Translations under genes and position numbers: made by a program
The notes under the pieces: model-generated
Database searches by the model: none
What the model was told of the DNA's origin: nothing
The model's input: only the letters and a program-made list of their open reading frames with translations
DNA from: Jiangellales bacterium
Lineage (GTDB): Bacteria; Actinomycetota; Actinomycetes; Jiangellales; Jiangellaceae
Assembly: GCA_030447955.1 (NCBI GenBank)
Contig: JAUJNY010000004.1
Coordinates: 81,418-145,417 of the forward strand
Length of the DNA stretch: 64,000 nt
Direction: 5' to 3'
Shown here: positions 35,617 through 43,859 of the stretch, piece by piece
How the letters are laid out: every line of letters begins with the position of its first letter
How positions within the stretch are numbered: the stretch's first letter is position 1

Positions 35617-36246
35617 ATGCGGACAATGGTCAATGTGGACCTGCCGGAGCCGGACCTGCCTGACCTGGACCGCCTTGCGTTGCTCGTCGTGGACGTGCAG
35701 CAGGGCTTCGACGACGGCGACTACTGGGGGCCGCGCAACAACCCGGCATGCGAGGACAACATCGCTTCGCTGCTCGCGGCCTGGCGCCAGCACAGCCGTC
35801 CGGTGGTGTTCGTCCGACACGACTCGACTGAGGCTGGGTCCCCACTCCGCGCCGGTCAGGCGGGCAACGACTTCAAGCCCATGGTGACCGGCGAACCTGA
35901 CGTGCTGGTGACCAAGCACGTCAACTCCTGCTTCCACGGCACTCCCAGCCTCGACGCCTGGCTGCGCGGCCAGGACCTGACCGGGTTCGTGCTCGTCGGC
36001 ATCACCACGAACCACTGCTGCGAGACCACCGCCCGGGTGGGCGCCAACCTGGGCCACCGCGTGCTCTTCCCCCTCGACGCGACCCACACCTTCGACCGCC
36101 GCGGCCCCGACGGAGGGTTAGTGACCGCCGACGAGCTCGCTCGCGTCACCGCGACCAACCTGCACGGCGAGTTCGCGACAGTTCTCAGCACTGAGCAGCT
36201 CGTCAGCAGGGGGACCACTCCCAGGGGCGCTCGCCTGAAAGCGTGA
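35617..36246 (+). CDS. Isochorismatase-like cysteine hydrolase
   Basis: The 209-aa protein shows the catalytic triad of the family: Asp 26 (LLVVDVQQGF), a Lys in DVLVTKHVNSCF and the Cys pair in GITTNHCCETTAR. The size and motif order match isochorismatase-like amidases (nicotinamidase, peroxyureidoacrylate hydrolase and similar). The real substrate is unknown. ATG 35617 or 35626 could start the protein. A rare TTA codon occurs at 36118-36120 (Leu 168), which matters because UUA-decoding tRNA controls expression in some actinomycetes. No neighbouring gene indicates a pathway. Confidence 0.9.
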   Translation: MRTMVNVDLPEPDLPDLDRLALLVVDVQQGFDDGDYWGPRNNPACEDNIASLLAAWRQHSRPVVFVRHDSTEAGSPLRAGQAGNDFKPMVTGEPDVLVTKHVNSCFHGTPSLDAWLRGQDLTGFVLVGITTNHCCETTARVGANLGHRVLFPLDATHTFDRRGPDGGLVTADELARVTATNLHGEFATVLSTEQLVSRGTTPRGARLKA

Positions 36247-36437
36247 CGCCGCGTCCTGCATTGTTCGCGCCACGATCGGCCTACGGTGATCCCGGCCGGA
36301 CGTCGAGGGAAACGGGGCCCGCAGACGTTCGCAGCCGGTACCAGGGCAAGCGAGGTCCTGACGGTCTTCGAAGCGTGGCCCCCGCTGCCACGGGGTAGGA
36401 GGCACTCCGGATGGCGCTGGCGGGGAGCAGCGCCATG

Positions 36438-36986
36438 TCAACGGCTGAGGCGGATGTCAACCTCTCGTTCCACGTAGTCCCACTCCGAGGTGGCACGGAG
36501 TCGGGATACGAGTTCCTCGAAGGCCGGGCCGTCCTTGGGGGCGTACTCGAACCAGGTTAGAAAGTCGAAGGTCTCGTCCAGGTCACGGGCGTGGTAGAGC
36601 CGGCGCGCGACTGCCGGTAGGTACTCCAACCCGATGGCGATGTGGTGGGAGCTCTCCTCGAAGACCTCGCGGCGCTCGTCCTGGGCGAGCCGCCACCAAG
36701 CCTCGGACTTGGTGATGGGGATGAGTGCCGCACGCGTTGCTTGCGGGCGCCCGAGCTCGGCCTGCTTGCCGGCCAGCGCCTCTTGCTCGTTGCGTCGGGT
36801 GTAGCGGGCGTTGCTCGTCAGCCCGCGTAGCGCCCAGGCCGCGTCGAGATCCGCTAGGTCTGCGCCGTCGAGGACGGCTAACCGCGACACCATCGGCAAG
36901 GTCGGACCAGTCACGGCCTGGATGCCGTCCACCCCCCAGGCCCCAAACCGGCCTCCGGCGAATACAGTAGGCGGCACCCGGATCAC
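36438..36986 (-). CDS. cld: Chlorite dismutase-family heme protein
   Basis: The C-terminal half is unmistakable: AWWRLAQDERREVFEESSHH, then IAIGLEYLPAVARRLYHARDL, then FDFLTWFEYAPKDGPAFEEL and WDYVEREVDIRLSR. The His in SHHIAIG is the expected proximal heme ligand and the Arg in the LTSNARYTRR region may be part of the distal site. GTG 36986 (or 36977) gives a protein of about 182 aa, the size of the short, dimeric Cld lineage rather than HemQ. It decomposes chlorite to chloride and O2, or acts on other oxidants. The frame is open further upstream into a kinase relic that is a separate gene. Confidence 0.82.
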   Translation of the reverse strand: MIRVPPTVFAGGRFGAWGVDGIQAVTGPTLPMVSRLAVLDGADLADLDAAWALRGLTSNARYTRRNEQEALAGKQAELGRPQATRAALIPITKSEAWWRLAQDERREVFEESSHHIAIGLEYLPAVARRLYHARDLDETFDFLTWFEYAPKDGPAFEELVSRLRATSEWDYVEREVDIRLSR

Positions 36987-36989
36987 GCT

Positions 36990-37412
36990 ATCCGCACGAG
37001 CACGCGAGTGAGGGTGCCCGATCGCAACAGTCCAGCACTCACTGTAGATCTGGGCGAGAAGGTCGCGGTAAGCGCACTCCGTCTGCCCGTCGACCGCCAC
37101 GACCGTGCGCGTGCATGGCCTGCTGGCTACGACCTCGAGCAACGAGTCGTACATCTGGGTCAGCGCGCCCAGACCGCCACTGCGGCCGAGCCGCGCCTGC
37201 GCGTCGCGGTGCACCGACGTTTCGGCCATCTCCAGCCCCATACGGCGCTGCCATGAGCCCGGCCTCGACCGGTTGGTCCACCCAGCGGCGAAGCATGCTG
37301 CGGACCACGTCGATGTCCAGTGCCAGCGCGAGCGGGTGCTCGTCGACGTACATCTGTGCCAGCGTCGACTTGCCGCTACCGGGGCTCCATTGACCAGCAC
37401 CAGGCGAGCCAC
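36990..37412 (-). pseudogene. P-loop kinase-like ATP-binding protein, frameshifted and deleted
   Basis: The start MARLVLVNGAP is followed, one base out of frame (near 37380), by the P-loop GSGKSTLAQMYVDEHPLALA, then VVRSMLRRWVDQPVEAGLMA. A second shift near 37260 restores the first frame at RRMGLEMAETSVHRDAQARL and continues LTQMYDSLLEVVASRPCTRT. The long outer frame is therefore open but lacks the P-loop. In related AAA/zeta-type kinases about 50 residues lie between the LEMA and HRDAQ segments; here they are absent, a real deletion. The gene also has no stop of its own before the chlorite dismutase. Three lesions make it a pseudogene. Confidence 0.8.
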
Positions 37413-37602
37413 ACCGAGACCTACGACTCACGCAACGTCGTGCCTGGCATGGCGGATGGCCGATCGAAACGTGAGGCTGCAGATTCCCCCGTTTAGGAGG
37501 TGGTGGTCCGGGCCGTGGTGACTTAGTCTCCCTCCAACTGCCTGAACATGGTCGGGTGCGCCAGCGCCGGGCCGCAGACCCTCCCACCAGGAACCGCACG
37601 AG

Positions 37603-39045
37603 GTGAGCAGCGACATGTACCCACGTTCCTCCATCCCCCGCGCCAGGGTCCGCCGCCCCGTTGTCGCTCTCCTCGGCGTGCTCGCTCTTTCTCTCGGCCT
37701 GGTCGTCACTGGCCCGGCGGTGGCCGGGCACGACCAGGACATTCACTCGGCAAACGCGCGCAAGCTCGACCGTGAGCCGTTCCTGGCTGGGCCGGACAGC
37801 CACGCCGGCGGCAGTGACCTGGCCTTCCAGGGTCGGTTGGTGGTCGCCGGGGCCTACGAAGGGGTGGGCTTCTTCCGGCGGGTGGACGGCGGGAACCAGC
37901 TGGAGCAAATCTCGTTCTATAACTGCCCCGGTTCCCAAGGTGATGTCTCGGTCCTCGGTGACTACGTCTTCGTGTCGATCGACTCTCCCGGCTCCAACAA
38001 CAAGCAGACCGCGGTCTGCAACAACACCGCGACCAACACCAGCGCCAGCTCGCTGCAGAAGGAGGGCATCCGGATCGTCGACATCTCCGACATTCGGAAC
38101 CCCCGTCAGGTGGCGTTCGTGGAGACCGAGTGCGGTTCCCACACCCACACCCTGATCCCCAAGGGCGACACGACGTTCATGTACGTCGACTCGTACCCGA
38201 TCGCGCAGACGGCCAGTTGCAACGACGTCAACCACCCGGAGGGGGAGTTCTCCGTCCTCCGGTTCCCGACCGCCGACCCCACGCAGGCGAGGATCGTCAG
38301 TACTCCCGACGTCATCCCGCCGACCGCAACCGACGCCATCGGATGCCACGACACCGGCGTGCTGATCCGCCCGGGCAAGCCGGACCTGGCGACGGCCGCG
38401 TGCCTGGGGGCGTTCGCGATCCTCAACATCGAAAACCCCGCCCGCCCCGAGGTGCTCTCGGTTGAACAAAACCCGTTCATGGAGCTCGACCACTCGGGAG
38501 GCCTCACCTGGGACGGGAACGTCGCCATCATCAGCGACGAGCACGCCGGAGCCGCCGGCGGCGGCGGGTGCTCCACCAACGCCGACAGCCCGGTGGGCGC
38601 CATGTGGTACTACGACATCTCCCGGCCGCGCGACCCACAGCTCAAGGGTCACTTTGCGCTGCCTCGGGTGCCGCCGGCCGACAGCCCGGAGGAGCTCGAG
38701 CGCTTCCGGTGCACCACCCACAACTGGAACGTCCTGCCCACCAAGGACGAGTCCCGCTACCTGGCGGTGTCGGCCTACTACTCGGGCGGCCTGGCAGCGG
38801 TGGACTTCAGCAATCCGAGCGCCCCCAAGGAGTACGCGCACTACCTGCCGCAGGTGGGGGGCAAGAACCCCGACATGTGGTCGGCGTACTGGTACAACGG
38901 CCGCGTCCACAGCAACGAGCACGCCTCGGAGCTGGGGCTCAGCCTGTTCGACATCGCCGGGTTGGGAAGCCGAAACGTCCGGTTCTTCGCAGACCGGCTC
39001 AACCCGCAGACGCAGGTGGTCGCTGGGCTGACGGGTACCCGCTAG
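37603..39045 (+). CDS. Secreted LVIVD-repeat protein
   Basis: The 480-aa protein starts at GTG 37603 (or ATG 37615). It carries a signal peptide (VRRPVVALLGVLALSLGLVVTGPAVAGHD, cleavage after AVA). The mature part has LVIVD-like repeats of a beta propeller, for example EGIRIVDISDIRNPRQVAFV, AILNIENPARPEVLSV, MWYYDISRPRDPQLKGHF and LAAVDFSNPSAPKEYAHYLP. Conserved pairs of Cys (NCPGS, VCNNT, SCNDV, GGCSTN) suggest disulfides. Function unknown; such proteins occur widely in actinobacteria and are secreted. A GAGG box precedes the start, and TAGTCT (37524-37529) is a possible -10. Confidence 0.88.
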   Translation: MSSDMYPRSSIPRARVRRPVVALLGVLALSLGLVVTGPAVAGHDQDIHSANARKLDREPFLAGPDSHAGGSDLAFQGRLVVAGAYEGVGFFRRVDGGNQLEQISFYNCPGSQGDVSVLGDYVFVSIDSPGSNNKQTAVCNNTATNTSASSLQKEGIRIVDISDIRNPRQVAFVETECGSHTHTLIPKGDTTFMYVDSYPIAQTASCNDVNHPEGEFSVLRFPTADPTQARIVSTPDVIPPTATDAIGCHDTGVLIRPGKPDLATAACLGAFAILNIENPARPEVLSVEQNPFMELDHSGGLTWDGNVAIISDEHAGAAGGGGCSTNADSPVGAMWYYDISRPRDPQLKGHFALPRVPPADSPEELERFRCTTHNWNVLPTKDESRYLAVSAYYSGGLAAVDFSNPSAPKEYAHYLPQVGGKNPDMWSAYWYNGRVHSNEHASELGLSLFDIAGLGSRNVRFFADRLNPQTQVVAGLTGTR

Positions 39046-39110
39046 CCGACCTCGGGACCTGCTGCTGACCGGGCACCGCTGCAGCTGCCCGGGCCAGGCT
39101 CTGGGCTGGT

Positions 39111-40103
39111 CTAGTCGCTGCTGCGCAGACGCGGCTGGGGATGCTCTTGGTCCACCAGGGCGGCAGCGAGACGCGCGGCGAGCGTCGCGACCGCGGCACG
39201 GAGTTCGTCCCCGCCATCGACCCGGAACGCGAACGGCACGCTCGCCAACCACTCCTGCGCATACATCGCTGGATTGCTCGTGCTGCCGATGAGCACGCAC
39301 CCGTCTCCCGACGGTTCAAGCCGTCCCATGGGAGGTCGGATCCACGGCGCCACCTCAGCCAGTGGAGCGTCGAACACAACGCGAGTGGTGAACTCCCACC
39401 CAGTGCCCAGGTTCGCCTCCAGTGCTGCCACGGGGTCGAGCCCGTCGGGCGGCTCGAACTCGTGCGCGGTTGGTTGGGCCGCGCGGATTCGGTCGACCCG
39501 GTAGGTGCGGATCGCGTCGGCGCGATGGGAGTGACACAGGAGGTACCAGCGCCCGTAGCGGGCGACGACCGCCCAGGGGTCCACCTCGGCCTCCCACTCC
39601 TTGCCGGACTCGCTGCGATACGTGACCAGCACGCGACGTCGGGCCGCGACGGCAGCGACGAGTGCGCTGATGGTGGCGGGATCCGGACGGGCCGAGTAGC
39701 GCTCGGGCGCAGCTGATGCGTGCTCTCGCAGCGCCGCCGCTTGCCGGCCGACGCTCTCGGGCAGTGCCCGGATGACCTTGCCCAGGGCAGAACCGACGAG
39801 GTCGTCGACGTCGGCGGCGGCCGGCTGGCCGTCGAACACGGCCATGACCAGACCAAGTGCCTCAGCCTGTGTGAAGACGACCGGAGGCAGCCTCGTCCCG
39901 CGCCCAAGCCGGTACCCACCATAGGGGCCCCGGGCTGACTCGACGGGGATGCCCGCCTCTCGCAGAATGCCGACGTACCGACGCGCGGCCCGCTCCGTGA
40001 CACCCAACCTCACGGCGAGTTCGTCGGCGGTCGCGACGGGGCGGGTCTGCAGGATCTCGAGGGCACGCAGAGCTCGTGCGGTCGGGCTGAGATCGCTCGG
40101 CAT
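39111..40103 (-). CDS. WYL-domain HTH transcriptional regulator
   Basis: The 330-aa protein has an N-terminal DeoR-like winged helix (about 8-70, TADELAVRLGVTERAARRYV and GIPVESARGPYGGYRLGRG). The WYL domain (about 145-205) follows with VDPWAVVARYGRWYLLCHSH and the final WCX domain (about 235-320). WYL domains bind nucleotide or other ligands and control stress or phage-defence genes in some bacteria. Here it sits divergently from a relict DinB-type gene (start-to-start gap 70 bp), which in other genomes is its likely target. ATG 40103 has TAGTTT 6 nt upstream. Confidence 0.92.
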   Translation of the reverse strand: MPSDLSPTARALRALEILQTRPVATADELAVRLGVTERAARRYVGILREAGIPVESARGPYGGYRLGRGTRLPPVVFTQAEALGLVMAVFDGQPAAADVDDLVGSALGKVIRALPESVGRQAAALREHASAAPERYSARPDPATISALVAAVAARRRVLVTYRSESGKEWEAEVDPWAVVARYGRWYLLCHSHRADAIRTYRVDRIRAAQPTAHEFEPPDGLDPVAALEANLGTGWEFTTRVVFDAPLAEVAPWIRPPMGRLEPSGDGCVLIGSTSNPAMYAQEWLASVPFAFRVDGGDELRAAVATLAARLAAALVDQEHPQPRLRSSD

Positions 40104-40109
40104 CCGAGC

Positions 40110-40115
40110 AAACTA
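40110..40115 (-). promoter_or_regulatory. Putative -10 element for leaderless WYL regulator
   Basis: TAGTTT on the minus strand followed by 6 nt and ATG 40103. Confidence 0.45.
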
Positions 40116-40160
40116 GATGGTCGGGAGATGAACCGGAAGGAGACCGTCCGGAACGGGTCC

Positions 40161-40166
40161 TAGCGT
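40161..40166 (+). promoter_or_regulatory. Putative -10 element for the DinB relict
   Basis: TAGCGT followed by 7 nt and ATG 40174; diverges from the WYL promoter 45 bp away. Confidence 0.4.
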
Positions 40167-40173
40167 GATGTCC

Positions 40174-40792
40174 ATGACCGAGTTCCGCGAGCAGGACCTC
40201 ACCGGAGCACGCTTCGAGCGCGTGAGCCTGCGGGGCGCCAGCTGCAACCAGGTGTATCTCAACGACGCCACCATGCGCTCAGTCGACCTCACCGGGGCGC
40301 AGATCCACGGCGTCTCGTTCAACGAGAGCGGCTGTGGGAGGGCACCGTCGCGCGTGCGCGCACGTTCCCTGAAGCAGCGCTCCACCGCAGCGTCGACGGC
40401 GAGTGGTCCTTCATCCAGACCTTGCGCCACCTCAACTTCGCCAGCGCTTGCTGGGTGGACCGGATGATCCTCGGCGACGTCTCCCCATGGCTCCCGCTGG
40501 ACCTGCCCTGGGACGAGGCGACTCCCTGGGACGGCTTTCAGTGGGAGCGGGAGGCACGACCCTCGCTCGACGAGGTGCTCGCGCTTCGCCGCGAACGCCA
40601 GGCGACGATCCGCCAGGTCATGGAGTCACTCACCGACGAGCAACTCGCCGCCAAGCGCACTCGCACCGAGCCCGGCTGGCCTCAGGTGGAGAACTTCCCT
40701 GTCAAGGAATGCCTCCGCATCGTCCTCAACGAGGAGTGGGAGCACCGGCCTACGCCGAACGTGACCTGACCGCACTGGAGAAAGAGAACTAA
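40174..40792 (+). pseudogene. Pentapeptide/DinB-family protein, interrupted
   Basis: The start MTEFREQDLTGARFERVSLR and its pentapeptide-like repeats (TGAQIHGVSFNES) give way near 40325-40330 to another frame. That frame begins in mid-gene at ERLWEGTVARARTFPEAALH and continues WSFIQTLRHLNFASACWVDR to the DinB helix EEWEH near 40748. Homologs have about 50 more residues at the first junction, so there is a deletion plus frameshift. A second single-base loss after HR pushes the C-terminus YAERDLTALEKEN out of frame. The ancestral TAA (40790-40792) overlaps the next ATG (TAATG). Homologs are DinB four-helix proteins of unknown role, often thiol-transferase-like. Confidence 0.85.
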
Positions 40793-41472
40793 TGGACATC
40801 CTGCTTATCGCTGGCCTGTGGCTCGACGGGTCCGCATGGGACAAGGTCGTACCGGAGCTGGAGTCACTCGGCCACCGTCCGGTGCCGCTCACCCTTCCGG
40901 GTCAAGGAGACGGGTCTACGTCCGCCAGCCTCGACGACCAAGTAGCAGCGGTGGTCGCCGCCGTGGACTCAGCTGACGACAAGCCCCTGGTGGTGGCGCA
41001 TTCCGCTGCCGCCACCTTGGCGTGGCTGGCCGCCGATGCGCGCCCGGAGAAGGTGGCAAAGGTCGCCCTTATCGGCGGCTGGCCGTCCGCCGACGGGGAG
41101 CCCTACGCCGACTTCTTCGAGACCAACGACGGGGTCATGCCCTTCCCCGGCTGGGCACCGTTCGAGGGACCAGACTCTGCCGACCTCGACGAGGAGGCCA
41201 AGCGCGGTATCGAGTCCGCCGCGATCCCCGTCCCCGAAAGGGTGACCAAGGGCGTGGTGCGGCTGGCGGACGATCGACGGTTCGACGTCCCGGTCGTGCT
41301 CGTGTGCCCTGAATTCACTCCCGCCGAGGCTCAAGAGATGATCGACGCCGGTGACTTGCCCGAGCTCGCCCAGGCGAAGCGCCTTGACCTTGTCGACATC
41401 GACTCGGGCCATTGGCCCATGGTCAGCAAGCCGGTCGAGCTTGCCCGGCTCCTTGCGGCAGCGGCTGCTTGA
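40792..41472 (+). CDS. Alpha/beta hydrolase
   Basis: The 226-aa protein has the nucleophile elbow AHSAA with Ser 71, an oxyanion loop (GLWLDGSAWD), and the catalytic His near IDSGHWPM. The acid is probably Asp in the VLVCPEFTPAEA region or just after. The family is the YdeN/alpha-beta hydrolase type; the substrate is unknown. ATG 40792 overlaps the ancestral stop of the DinB relict, so it was the second gene of an operon that has lost its first. An intact GNAT gene follows 8 bp later. Confidence 0.88.
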   Translation: MDILLIAGLWLDGSAWDKVVPELESLGHRPVPLTLPGQGDGSTSASLDDQVAAVVAAVDSADDKPLVVAHSAAATLAWLAADARPEKVAKVALIGGWPSADGEPYADFFETNDGVMPFPGWAPFEGPDSADLDEEAKRGIESAAIPVPERVTKGVVRLADDRRFDVPVVLVCPEFTPAEAQEMIDAGDLPELAQAKRLDLVDIDSGHWPMVSKPVELARLLAAAAA

Positions 41473-41480
41473 GGCCTGAC

Positions 41481-42053
41481 GTGGCGCAGTCGTACACGGT
41501 CCGACGCCTCGACGCCTCCACGTGGGATGCCTTCGCGGAGCTCGTCGAGCGCAACAACGGGATCTTCGGTGGGTGCTGGTGCATCGGTTACCACCCGGAG
41601 TGCGGCCAGCAGGGGATCAGCTATCGCGCGGTCAAGGAGCAGCGCGTACGGACGGGTGGTGCGCACGCCGCGCTCGTGCTCGACGAGGAGGGCGCCGCAC
41701 AGGGGTGGTGCCAGTACGGCAGCCCCGAGGAGCTCCCGGGCATCAAGCACAAGCGCGCGTACGACAAGGACGCGCCGCCGCGTCCGGACTGGCGGATCAC
41801 CTGCCTCTACGTGGACAAGAAGCATCGCGGCCAGGGCATCGCCCGGGTGGCACTGGAAGGCGCGCTCGACCAGATCGCCCATGCCAGCGGCGGCCTCGTC
41901 GAGGCCATCCCCGAGGTGACCACCGGCCGCGAGGCGCCGGGCCGTTTCCTGTTCAGCGCGACCGTCGAACTCTTCGAGCAGTACGGATTCAGCCGCGGCC
42001 GGCAGGTTGGCAAGCACGCGTGGATTGTGAGCAGGGTGGTCGATCCGGTGTGA
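41481..42053 (+). CDS. GNAT family N-acetyltransferase
   Basis: A 190-aa protein from GTG 41481. The acetyl-CoA-binding sequence CLYVDKKHRGQGIARVALEG is plain, and EAIPEVTTGREAPGRFLFSA and FEQYGFSRGRQVGKHAWIVS close the fold. The N-terminal half has a Cys/Trp-rich block (NNGIFGGCWCIGYHPECGQQ) found in a GNAT subgroup of actinobacteria; the four Cys might bind a metal. Substrate unknown. It follows the hydrolase by 8 bp, so one operon is likely, and faces the second PIN toxin. Confidence 0.9.
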   Translation: MAQSYTVRRLDASTWDAFAELVERNNGIFGGCWCIGYHPECGQQGISYRAVKEQRVRTGGAHAALVLDEEGAAQGWCQYGSPEELPGIKHKRAYDKDAPPRPDWRITCLYVDKKHRGQGIARVALEGALDQIAHASGGLVEAIPEVTTGREAPGRFLFSATVELFEQYGFSRGRQVGKHAWIVSRVVDPV

Positions 42054-42109
42054 GCGTTCGCTGCCAGGCCGCTGCCAACAGTGAGGTGGCATCCGCGAGT
42101 GCTTGCCGC

Positions 42110-42493
42110 CTAATGGACCACGGTCACGTTCCGCTGGTGTGCTGCTGCCGCCAGCGCGTCATCGTAGGTCGACAACGAGGCTCGGTGGACCTCGGCCGCG
42201 TCGAGCACGCAGCAATCTGGCAGCTTCAGCTTGGTCGCGTGCCGCAGCTCGGCCAGGCGTAGCGGTTCGTCGTCGTTGCGCTCGGTCAGCCGTACGCCGA
42301 CGGCCTGTAGATCGGCCTGCATCTCGGCTCCCTTGCCCATCCTGACGCCGCCGACGAGCACCTCAGCGAGCGTGATCGCGTGCACGAGCAGGGGCTGGCC
42401 GGCGACCTCCCGCAGCAGTTGCGTCGCCTCCGTGTGGTGAGGGTCGCGCGACGACAGGTGCGCGATGAGAACGCTGGCGTCCAAGACGATCAC
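42110..42493 (-). CDS. PIN-domain toxin (VapC-type), second copy
   Basis: The 127-aa product of GTG 42493 has the PIN acidic pattern: Asp 5 (VLDASVLIAHLSSRD), Glu in LAEVLVGG and the Asp pair LPDCCVLDAAE and STYDDALAAAA. It would be an Mg-dependent RNase. Its start overlaps the stop of the upstream antitoxin by 4 bp (GTGA). It is not closely related in sequence to the first PIN toxin at 26963, so this is a separate module, not a duplication. Confidence 0.88.
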   Translation of the reverse strand: MIVLDASVLIAHLSSRDPHHTEATQLLREVAGQPLLVHAITLAEVLVGGVRMGKGAEMQADLQAVGVRLTERNDDEPLRLAELRHATKLKLPDCCVLDAAEVHRASLSTYDDALAAAAHQRNVTVVH

Positions 42494-42753
42494 TTCGGCC
42501 AGTCCTGGCGCAGCTCGGCCAGGTAGTGCGGACCGAAGGCCTCGGCGTACCGGCCACTGCTCCTGGTTACAGCCTCCTGACGCTCGCGCTTGCGCAGGTC
42601 TTCTCCTTGCTCGAGCGCGGCTCCCGCAGCGGCCAGTAACCGCAGCAGTAGCTTGGAACGCGGCTCTCCCGGCCAGCGGCGAGCAGCCAGGTCGAGGGCA
42701 CGAGCCACGTCCGGGGTTTCCGTGACCTGGTAGCGAGGTCGCGTGGTGGGCAC
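42490..42753 (-). CDS. VapB-like antitoxin
   Basis: An 87-aa helical protein with YQVTETPDVARALDLAARRW near the N-terminus and a charged helix (GAALEQGEDLRKRERQEAVT). It shows the size and position of a VapB antitoxin but no textbook AbrB or RHH motif, so the family is a guess from context. GTG 42753 starts it. It ends in overlap with the PIN toxin. A short palindrome region (GTGACACACTTGTGG) in its upstream DNA may be an operator. Confidence 0.75.
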   Translation of the reverse strand: MPTTRPRYQVTETPDVARALDLAARRWPGEPRSKLLLRLLAAAGAALEQGEDLRKRERQEAVTRSSGRYAEAFGPHYLAELRQDWPK

Positions 42754-42820
42754 GCCACAAGTGTGTCACGGATCCGCTGAGTGGTACACCCGATCTGGTG
42801 CCGGATTGTCGGTGCGCTGC

Positions 42821-43859
42821 TCACTGCAGCGGGAACGGCGGCTGGACCCACCAAGGCAGGTCGTCGACCTCCACCCGCTCCACCCACTTGACCCACCAGA
42901 ACCCGCGCCGGCCGGGGGCGACGAGCCGTACGGGGGCTCCGTGGCCGGCCGCGAGCGGTAGTCCGGCGAGGGAGGTGGCCAACAGCAATTGCGGCGCGTC
43001 GGCGAGGGGGAACCTGCGGCGGTAGCCGGTCACCGAGACCACCTCGACGCTGCGACCGGCGGCCCCAGCCAGCAGGCGGTCCAGCCGCAGGCCACGCCAC
43101 TCCTGCTCGGCGTACCAGCCGCCAGTGCAGTCCAGGACGGCACGAACGATGTCGCGGCCCGCGGCGACCTCGCCGTACGTCAGCAGCCGCTCCACCCCGT
43201 CGGTGACGAGCCGCAGCCGCCACTGATCGACGTCCAGCGACGGCACCGAGTCGGTGAACCACTGGGTGACCGGCATCGACTCCGGTCGCCCCGAGCCGAG
43301 CTCGTGAGAGCCGGTAGAGCGCCGGTCGGCGCCGGGCAGGTCGAGGACCGACGCGGTCGCCTCCCCGGCCCCGTAGAGCAGCAGCGACCCACCGCCGAGG
43401 GCGCCGGTGCGCAGCAGCCAGCGGCGGGACAGGTCCGTACGGCGCAGCTGCGGGCGGTGGGCGAGGACATGGCCGAGGGCGAACGGGACCGCGAGCAGCG
43501 CCGCGCCCCACGTGCACCTGCATCGGGGTGACACCGAGGGTGAGGCGGTATCCGCCGAGCGAGTGCCACACCCCGGAGGCCAGCGCTCCCGCCACCAGCA
43601 CGGCCAGTGCCACGCCGGCCGCGCGACCAGGCCGGGGTCCGGGACGGCGCAGCCCCCGCCCGGCGATGGCCGACTTCCACGGCACCAGCAGCAGCAACGC
43701 CAGCCCGATCGCGCCGTGCGCCACGGTGACCACCCGGGCCGCGGACGGGGTACCGACCGCGAACGCTAGCGTCCCGCTGCCGAGCGCCAGCGCGAGCAGG
43801 ACCAGCAGCGCCAGGTTGGTCCGCCGCCCGGCTCGCCGCAGCTCCCGTCGCACCGTCAC
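42821..43859 (-). pseudogene. Sulfite-oxidase-like molybdopterin protein with membrane anchor, frameshifted
   Basis: The N-terminal frame from GTG 43859 has about four membrane helices (LALLVLLALALGSGTLAFAV, LALLLLVPWK, GVALAVLVAGALASGVW, LTLGVTPMQVHV). The gene then moves by one base, near the GCGCCCC run at 43504-43510, to the frame ending at 42821. This holds another helix and the soluble domain LVTDGVERLLTYGEVAAGRD, VLDCTGGWYAEQEWRGLRLD (with the Moco Cys) and APVRLVAPGRRGFWWVKWVE. This is the YedY/sulfite oxidase fold, an oxidoreductase of unknown substrate. A single extra G in GTGGGGCGCG would account for the shift. GTGA overlap with MutL. Molybdenum would come through the mod operon. 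Confidence 0.85.

Noticed and set aside
37039..39300. 753-codon minus-strand frame opposite the LVIVD gene
   Set aside because: Only its last part (the P-loop of the kinase relict) has homology; the rest is the antisense shadow of a gene with a signal peptide and repeats.
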